Assembly (NCBI GenBank): GCA_028713675.1
Contig: JAQTNV010000019.1
Coordinates: 1 to 60,187, forward strand
From: a bacterium
GTDB lineage: Bacteria; Desulfobacterota; JAPLJL01
Direction of reading: 5' to 3'
DNA length: 60,187 nt
In this document: piece by piece, positions 55,465 to 60,187 of the stretch
Layout of the letters: the number at the start of each line of letters is the position of its first letter
Position numbering within the stretch: the stretch's first letter is position 1
The notes under the pieces: model-generated
What the model saw: the letters and a program-made list of their open reading frames with translations, nothing else
The model's database searches: none
What the model was told of the DNA's origin: nothing
Made by a program: the position numbers and the translations under genes

Positions 55465-55872
55465 GGTTTGCTATCCAGTGACTGTACATAATAAAGGATA
55501 AGAATCAGGAAGACAAGAACCCGCGGAAACTTTCCAGCCAGGCGAAGAATGTGTGAATATTCATATTTTAATGATCCTTTGGCAAAACGCTCGCTTGGTC
55601 ATTCTGAACCCCGAGCCTGTCGAGGGGTGAAGAATCTCTATTCCGACGGAAATAATATAAAACCAGATTTTTCGCTGCCGCTCAGGATGACAAACAGAAG
55701 GTTTTGTTGCGGGCTGACAATATCAATAAATGACAGCGTGCCTTTCTCTCGGGCGAGAAAATAACGGCGGGGGAATGGGCTGGAAAGCCATAATCGGGGC
55801 TGGAATATTAGTTGACAAGTCAGTCAATTATCGAATATATTTTTTCCAGGATCCTTTCAGAAGGGAGAAACA
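55465..55872. other. 408-bp intergenic region between regulator and nitroreductase
   Basis: No gene. It holds a possible half-operator (55479-55484), a TCATTCTGAA...GAAGAATCTC repeat (about 55599-55635), a GCTCAGGATGACAAAC tract (55679-55694), and the rightward promoter-operator at 55812-55841. Confidence 0.75.
55812..55841 (+). promoter_or_regulatory. Nitroreductase promoter with operator
   Basis: TTGACA -35 box (55812-55817), 18-bp spacer and TATATT -10 box (55836-55841), about 25 bp before the likely leader end. The site TTGACAAGTCAGTC (55812-55825) matches the thiolase-operon operator at 11 of 14 bases, with TTGAC and TCAGTC invariant. Confidence 0.7.
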
Positions 55873-56907
55873 ATGACATTGGATAAATGGAGATGGGCGA
55901 GCCTGCCTCCGGCCATCTTTCCGCGTCCCGAGCTTGACCCGGAGAAATGCACCGGGTGCGGGAGATGCGCGAACGCCTGCCCGATCCAGCTCTACGAGAT
56001 CGTGGACAAGAAGGCGCGGCCCAACCGGCGCTACGATCATTTCCGCTGCATCGCCTGCGAGAACTGCATGGCGGTCTGCCCCCGGGGCGCGATCCGGATC
56101 GAGGGGGAATATCGGGTGGAGAAGGGCTTCTGGAAGAACGCCGATCTTTTCGAAGGCGGGAAGACCTGGCCGGAGCCCCTGCCGGGCTCGCGGGACCGCC
56201 AGTTTTCCGAATATGAAAAGGAGCTGACCGAGACCGAGAAGGTGATTTACCAGCGGAGGAGCGTGCGCCTCTTTCAGAAAAAGCCGGTCAGCCGGGAATT
56301 AATCAAGCGGGTGATCGAAGCGGGGCGCTTCGCCCCCTCGGCGGGGAACAACCAGCCCTGGAAATTCGTGGTGATCGACAATTCTAAAATCCTCGACGAG
56401 ATCGACGTCCTTTGCCGGAAGGTCTGCAGATTCGGGACCTTTCTGATGCTGCCCAAGGCCTGGCGGGACAAACAGACCCCCGGAGACCAGGGGGCCCGGC
56501 TTTCACTCTGGCAGAAGCTCTTCCTCCCCATCTTCGTCCGCCTGAATCCGGGCGAAACCGACCAGCGAGCCCGGGGCGGGATCAACTCGGTGGCAAGCGA
56601 TCCCAAGTATCATACTTTCTTTCACACCCCGGCCCTCATCATCATCCTGGCGGACAAGCGGGGGGTAGGGAGCATCGAGCTCGATTCCGGGATCTGCGGA
56701 CAGAACATCGTGCTTGCCGCCCATTCCCTGGGGCTTGGGACCTGCTATGTCGCGATCATTACCGCCCTCAGGTTTTTCCCGAAATACCGGAAGAAGCTCG
56801 GGATCGGCGACCAGTGGAAGATCGTCACCTCCATCTGCCTCGGCTATCCCCTGGGCAAGGTGGATAACGTGGTGGAACGGGAGCAGGCCAGGATTATTTG
56901 GGTCTAA
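55873..56907 (+). CDS. Ferredoxin-nitroreductase fusion protein
   Basis: 344 residues. Residues about 22-75 form a two [4Fe-4S] ferredoxin (KCTGCGRCANACPIQLYEI, RCIACENCMAVCPRGAI). Residues about 115-340 are an FMN nitroreductase fold: YQRRSVRLFQKKPVSRELI, RFAPSAGNNQPWKFVV and LAAHSLGLGTCYVAI. Flavoproteins of this type reduce nitro groups, quinones or enoates; the physiological substrate is unknown. AAGGGAG precedes the ATG. Probably controlled by the MerR-TetR regulator, transcribed divergently from it. Confidence 0.9.
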   Translation: MTLDKWRWASLPPAIFPRPELDPEKCTGCGRCANACPIQLYEIVDKKARPNRRYDHFRCIACENCMAVCPRGAIRIEGEYRVEKGFWKNADLFEGGKTWPEPLPGSRDRQFSEYEKELTETEKVIYQRRSVRLFQKKPVSRELIKRVIEAGRFAPSAGNNQPWKFVVIDNSKILDEIDVLCRKVCRFGTFLMLPKAWRDKQTPGDQGARLSLWQKLFLPIFVRLNPGETDQRARGGINSVASDPKYHTFFHTPALIIILADKRGVGSIELDSGICGQNIVLAAHSLGLGTCYVAIITALRFFPKYRKKLGIGDQWKIVTSICLGYPLGKVDNVVEREQARIIWV

Positions 56908-57028
56908 TTGATAGCATAGAGCATAGGGCATAGGGCATAGAGTAAAGAGGTAGCCGCAGGCTTCAGCCTGCGAAAACAAAAAGCATGGGGCAGGGAGCAA
57001 AGGGCATAGAGCAAAGCACAAAGAATTA

Positions 57029-57129
57029 TGAAAATTTCCCCCAGCCCCTTTTTTAACAAAGAGGGGTTTATATTTTTCCCCCAAGTATTTATCCCCCTTT
57101 ATTAAAAGGGGGAATAAGGGGGATTTTCA
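57029..57129. repeat. ~100-bp MITE-like element, copy 3
   Basis: TGAAAATTTCCCCC and GGGGGATTTTCA termini, with the same AGAGGGG-type and ATCCCCCTTT-type hairpins as copies 1 and 2. It ends just before the promoter of the next gene. Confidence 0.8.
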
Positions 57130-57136
57130 ATTTTTC

Positions 57137-57165
57137 TTGACAAGCAGTTTCCTTCCCGGTCAAAT
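57137..57165 (+). promoter_or_regulatory. Putative promoter of the AT-rich membrane-protein gene
   Basis: A perfect TTGACA (57137-57142), a 17-bp spacer and TCAAAT (57160-57165, four of six consensus bases). It starts eight bases after the MITE-like element. Confidence 0.5.
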
Positions 57166-57196
57166 GGTATTTAGTATCCCGAAAAGGAAACGATCA

Positions 57197-57856
57197 GTGT
57201 CTCAAGCCAAATTCCTCGCCATAACCACTATCTTGATAGTGTTTTTCTTGACCGGTGTTTCCCGGGCGCAGGAATTTGATGAATTGATGGGAGGTAAGGA
57301 AATTAAACCTTTTCCTTCTTATGCTATCCCAATCACCGCCTCAATCACTGCCCCGTCCCCTAAAAGCCATATCATTCCTTTGGTGATGGATCTAGTTCCA
57401 TTGGCTGCCTTGGGTGGATTTGGGGGTTATTGCGCAACTGTTTCTTTAGAAAAACGTGAAAATTATTTAGGAGCACTTTATATTAGTGGTTTCGTGCTAT
57501 TAATCTTCGGTTCAATCCCTTCACATGTTTACGTGGGAAATGGATGGGTTGAAACTGTTGGATTACCGGTTGCAAAAGTTGCTTTATTTGCTGCTGCTAC
57601 TGTCCCCGGAGCTTTTTCGTCAATCGGAAATAATTGGGGCGGGAAAAATGATAATGGAGCTTCGTTTTTCAAATATGGCACATTACCAGCTTTTATCACT
57701 ACTTTTTCGATCTACACATATGAAATAATTAATCATCAGTTAAGAGTCCAAGAGTACAATGAGTATTTGGAGAAAAGAAATCAAAAAACTCAGGCAATGA
57801 TCACCCCGCTGATCTGGAAAGATCGGATGGGGCTGGCTTTGCAGATGAGTTTTTAA
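57197..57856 (+). CDS. AT-rich exported membrane protein, unknown
   Basis: 219 residues from the GTG at 57197, chosen because AAGGAAA lies six bases upstream and the promoter would exclude earlier starts. A signal peptide ends VSRAQ near residue 24. Four more hydrophobic segments follow (about 50-70, 80-100, 110-130 and 155-175). Codon use and base composition are clearly more AT-rich than in neighbouring genes, which suggests acquisition. I recognise no family. Confidence 0.6.
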   Translation: MSQAKFLAITTILIVFFLTGVSRAQEFDELMGGKEIKPFPSYAIPITASITAPSPKSHIIPLVMDLVPLAALGGFGGYCATVSLEKRENYLGALYISGFVLLIFGSIPSHVYVGNGWVETVGLPVAKVALFAAATVPGAFSSIGNNWGGKNDNGASFFKYGTLPAFITTFSIYTYEIINHQLRVQEYNEYLEKRNQKTQAMITPLIWKDRMGLALQMSF

Positions 57857-57994
57857 GGATAAGCGAGATTGCTTCGCCTTCGACAAGCTCCCTTCGACAA
57901 GCTCAGGGCAAGCAGGACTCGCAATGACATGCTAAAAATATCCTGGATTCCCGTTTCCACGGGAATGACAATTAAGAAAAGAGACGCAACCTTC

Positions 57995-58030
57995 CCTCGG
58001 CCACAATGCCTCGGGATCTGATCGAAAAGG
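57995..58030 (+). repeat. CCTCGGCCACAATGCC repeat, copy 2
   Basis: CCTCGGCCACAATGCCTCGG plus ATCTGATCGAAAAGG. It lies between GACGCAACCTT and AAGGTTGCGGCTAC arms, that is inside a known GTAGCCGCAACC-type hairpin. Copy 1: 33299-33335. Confidence 0.8.
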
Positions 58031-58101
58031 TTGCGGCTACCGTCATTATTTTATTGTTTGGTTTAACCAGAAACTAGAAACCCGAAACTCGAAACCAGAG
58101 A

Positions 58102-59469
58102 TTATTTTTCTCCCGCCATATCCTTGGCGGCGGCGCGGGCGGCCACCAGGATCGGGTCGATCGCCGGCGAGAAGGGCGGGGCGTAGGCGAAATCCACTTC
58201 CGCCAGCTGCTCGACTTTCATCTGGTTGTACACCGCCACCGCCAGGGTATTGATCCGCAAGGCGGCGCCGTCCTTCCCCGCGATCTGGGCGCCGAGGAGG
58301 ACATGGGATTTCCGGTCGATGATCAGCTTGACCAGGATGGGGCGGCTCCCGGGATAGATCCGGGTCCGGCTGGCATCCTCGATCATCTGGGTATAAATGG
58401 AGAAACCCAGTTTATCGGCTTCCTGGGAAAGAAGGCCGGTCTGCCCGATCTCCAGGTCGAAGCACTTGAACTGGGCCGAACCCAGGACCCCCGGATAAGT
58501 GACTTTTCCCCCGGCGGCGTTTTCACCCGCCACCCAGCCCTGCTTGTTGGCGACATCCCCGAGAGGCAGATAGGCCGGTCGGCCGGAAACCCGGTTTTTC
58601 ACCTCGCAGCAGTCACCGGCAGCATAGATGCCGGGTAAATTGGTTTCCTGGCGCTCATTGACCGCGATCGCGCCGGTCGGACCCAGGGCTACGCCCGCTT
58701 CTTTCGCGAGTTTTACCTCCGGGACCACCCCGACGCTTAACAGGACAAGATCGGCCGGGTAATTATCTCCGGCGGTGATGACCTCGCCGACCCGGCCGGG
58801 CGCGCCTTCCTTGAATTCCTTAACCGCCGCGTTGGGAACAAACTTGACCCCGTGTTCTTCGAGCTCTTTCCGGACCAGTTCGCCGATCTCGGGCTCGAGC
58901 TTGCCCCCGGGCAGGGCGTCGTTGTGCAGGATGGTGTTTTCCAATCCGCGGCCGCGGAAAGCCTCCGCCATCTCGAGGGCGATGAAGCCGGCCCCGATCG
59001 AGACCGCCCGGGCGGGTTTGTCGGTATCCAGGAATTTTTTCAGGCGGATCGCCTCCTCCAGGGATTTAACCCGGAAAACATTAGAGAGATCGGCCCCCGG
59101 AAGATTCAGCTCCCGGGGCCTGGCCCCGGTGGCGATGATCAGGCGGTCATAGGATTCTTCGGTTTCTTTCCCGCCCGCGAGGTCGCGGACCAGGAGCTTT
59201 TTCGCCGCCGGGTCGATCCGGATCACCTCGTGTTTGAGGCGGATGTCGATTTTCTGCTTTTCCCGGAAGACCTCGGGAGCGCGGGCGATCAGTTTCTCCG
59301 GCGATTTTATTACATCCCCGATGTAATAGGGCTCGCTTCAGGCTGAGTAGGAGACGAAAGGGCCTTTCTCGAACAGGACGATTTCCAGGCCGGGGCTGAT
59401 CCGCCGGGCACGGCTGGCCGCGCTGGTCCCGCCGGCCACCCCGCCGATGATTAGAAGTCGGTCAGGCAT
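58102..59469 (-). CDS. Selenocysteine-containing CoA-disulfide reductase / NADH oxidase family
   Basis: 455 residues if the in-frame TGA at 59340-59338 is read as selenocysteine (residue 44); without it only the part from 59226 leftward would be a normal reading frame. ATG at 59469 follows GGGGGA. FAD domain: LLIIGGVAGGTSAASRARR; then EKGPFVSYSA-U-SEPYYIGD, where homologues have SYSACGLPYYIGG and Cys43 of S. aureus CoA-disulfide reductase. NAD(P) domain: SIGAGFIALEMAEAFRGRG. The dimer domain ends with FAYAPPFSPAIDP, matching the Tyr-containing YAPP motif of the family. All positions before and after the TGA are in frame (129 nt and 243 nt from the ATG, both multiples of three). The family reduces CoA disulfide, peroxide or polysulfide with NAD(P)H. 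Needs SelA, SelB, SelC and SelD elsewhere in the genome. Confidence 0.85.
59308..59328 (-). promoter_or_regulatory. Candidate bacterial SECIS hairpin
   Basis: Leftward: TATTACATC, loop GGG, GATGTAATA: a perfect 9-bp stem with a 3-nt loop. It starts 9 nt after the TGA, so the loop is 18 nt downstream. Bacterial SECIS elements are known to have a loop with an early G about 16-37 nt after the UGA. The hairpin encodes family-consistent residues (YYIGDVI), so it also fits the protein. Confidence 0.8.
59338..59340 (-). other. In-frame TGA read as selenocysteine
   Basis: TGA occupies the catalytic-cysteine position of the disulfide reductase. No other in-frame stop occurs in 456 codons. Confidence 0.82.
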
Positions 59470-59646
59470 AAATCCCCCATCTGATTAAGTCCTAAGTCCG
59501 AAATCCTATGTCCTCAGTAGGGGAGGGCCTGGTGCCCTCCCGAATAAAAGGCTTTTTGGGCGGGGATCCTTCGGCTTCGCTCAGGACAAGTAAACCCCGC
59601 CCCTACTTTTTACCCCTGACCCCTTACGTCTAACGCCTTACGGATT
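59470..59646. other. Intergenic region with GC-rich hairpins
   Basis: Two inverted repeats, GGGAGGGC / GCCCTCCC (about 59523-59543) and GGGCGGGG / CCCCGCCC flanking a GCTCAGGACAAG tract (about 59559-59605), could terminate the leftward transcript ahead. A degenerate CTAAGTCC tract sits on the left. Confidence 0.5.
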
Positions 59647-59961
59647 TTAATGGAGTATGGAAAGATTGTCTTCGACGGTTTCCCGGCTTTTCAGCCCCGA
59701 CATGATGTTGGCCCGGCAGGACGGGCAGATCAGCAGGTAGCGGGTCAGGTGAACTTCTTCTTCGAGCTCGATGGGATCGGTCTCTTCCATCTCTCTCAGG
59801 ATGGCCTGGACCTTGGAAGGGTCGTCGACCTCGGGAAGATGGCCGTCGAAATCGGCCCAGATCTCGAGCTTGAGGACGAATTTCAGGGATCCCGTGGTCA
59901 GAGTGGAACCGCAGAGCTGACAGGAGTGTTTCAGTTCACCCCTAGGCTTCGAGTTCGACAT
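59647..59961 (-). CDS. Zinc-ribbon protein of unknown function
   Basis: 104 residues. Two CxxC pairs (CQLCGSTL near residue 14 and CPSCRANI near 83) suggest a zinc ribbon, with an acidic helical middle. Its start lies 20 bp inside the end of the HNH endonuclease gene, so the two are translationally coupled and probably act together. I recognise no named family. Confidence 0.7.
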   Translation of the reverse strand: MSNSKPRGELKHSCQLCGSTLTTGSLKFVLKLEIWADFDGHLPEVDDPSKVQAILREMEETDPIELEEEVHLTRYLLICPSCRANIMSGLKSRETVEDNLSILH

Positions 59962-60187
59962 GCCAGTAGGCAGCGTCCACGAAGTCGAGGAAGATCTGCC
60001 ATTCCTTGTAAGGGGTGTTGATCATCGGCATGCGATAGATCGGGGTCCACTTGGGGCGGACCGGCTTCTTGATCAGTTTCATTCCGGCCTCGGCGGGGGT
60101 CCTCCCCGCTTTCCTCCGGTTGCAGGGGATGCAGCTGGTCACCACGTTTTCCCAGGTGGAAACCCCGCCGCGCGAGCGGGGATTGAC
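59942..60187 (-). CDS. HNH endonuclease, N-terminus outside window
   Basis: The frame is open to the right edge; 81 C-terminal residues are visible. [19 protein letters not shown] followed by [19 protein letters not shown] is the classic C-terminal half of an HNH nuclease (HVxPRSxGGxxxWENxVxxCxxCNxxKGxRxPxEAGM), with the zinc CxxC and the second His replaced by Asn-type context. It should bind a metal and nick or cut DNA. Together with the overlapping zinc-ribbon gene it forms a unit. Confidence 0.85.
   Translation of the reverse strand, partial: VNPRSRGGVSTWENVVTSCIPCNRRKAGRTPAEAGMKLIKKPVRPKWTPIYRMPMINTPYKEWQIFLDFVDAAYWHVELEA

Noticed and set aside
59338..59340. TGA as a plain nonsense mutation or sequencing error
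   Set aside because: It falls precisely on the catalytic Cys column, and a perfect hairpin sits at SECIS distance; the rest of the gene is undamaged. It remains the main alternative until Sec genes are found.

Overview
The window reads as the chromosome of a GC-rich, Gram-negative, probably anaerobic bacterium of the Desulfobacterota / Nitrospirota / Schekmanbacteria kind, most likely a metagenome-assembled genome. This is inferred from at least six predicted lipoproteins, an RND metal pump, an archaeal-type phosphoglycerate mutase, acyl-CoA and aryl/acyl-CoA enzymes, ferredoxin fusions and a hemerythrin. I see no rRNA, tRNA, CRISPR array, phage or transposase. Both edges cut a gene.

Layout. 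1-17.9 kb: the 3' part of a protein with three CsgG-like domains, then a 4,777-residue mosaic surface protein (fibronectin-like modules, dozens of calcium-type DxDxDG repeats, pre-peptidase domains, a seven-bladed propeller). 17.9-24.8 kb: housekeeping genes (apgM, a CruF-like carotenoid protein, mog/moaB, radC, an AIR-synthase relative). 25-30.6 kb: a CusBA-type Cu/Ag efflux pair and a LolA-like periplasmic protein. 31-32.3 kb: two toxin-antitoxin pairs (Phd/RelE and HicAB). 32.6-37.2 kb: a Tat-exported cysteine-rich protein, a ThDP enzyme, a DUF2007 protein, a CDF transporter and a hemerythrin. 37.4-44 kb: three lipoproteins, a GNAT enzyme and a large acyl-CoA dehydrogenase. 44.3-47 kb: polA. 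47-48 kb: a repeat cluster holding a GIY-YIG nuclease gene. 48-56.9 kb: a leftward set (thiolase, CoA ligase, epimerase-ferredoxin fusion, pyruvyltransferase), a MerR-TetR fusion regulator, and a rightward ferredoxin-nitroreductase. 57-60.2 kb: an AT-rich membrane protein, a flavoprotein disulfide reductase, a zinc-ribbon protein and the end of an HNH endonuclease.

Most important observation. The disulfide reductase (58102-59469, minus strand) is interrupted by a single in-frame TGA exactly where CoA-disulfide reductases and NADH oxidases carry the catalytic cysteine. A perfect 9-bp hairpin with a GGG loop begins 9 nt after that TGA, so its loop starts at the distance expected of a bacterial SECIS. 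I read the gene as a selenoprotein with Sec at residue 44.

Second, the thiolase/CoA-ligase promoter and the ferredoxin-nitroreductase promoter share an operator-like 14-mer (TTGAC-NNN-TCAGTC) overlying the -35 box, and the MerR-TetR fusion gene lies between them. This suggests a small regulon for acyl or aryl-CoA metabolism.

Third, the intergenic DNA is crowded with at least ten families of short dispersed repeats: palindromes, ~100-bp MITE-like elements, heptamer satellites and a ~150-bp inverted pair. One 64-bp repeat occurs as two identical copies bracketing the GIY-YIG nuclease gene, and another brackets the Phd/RelE pair.
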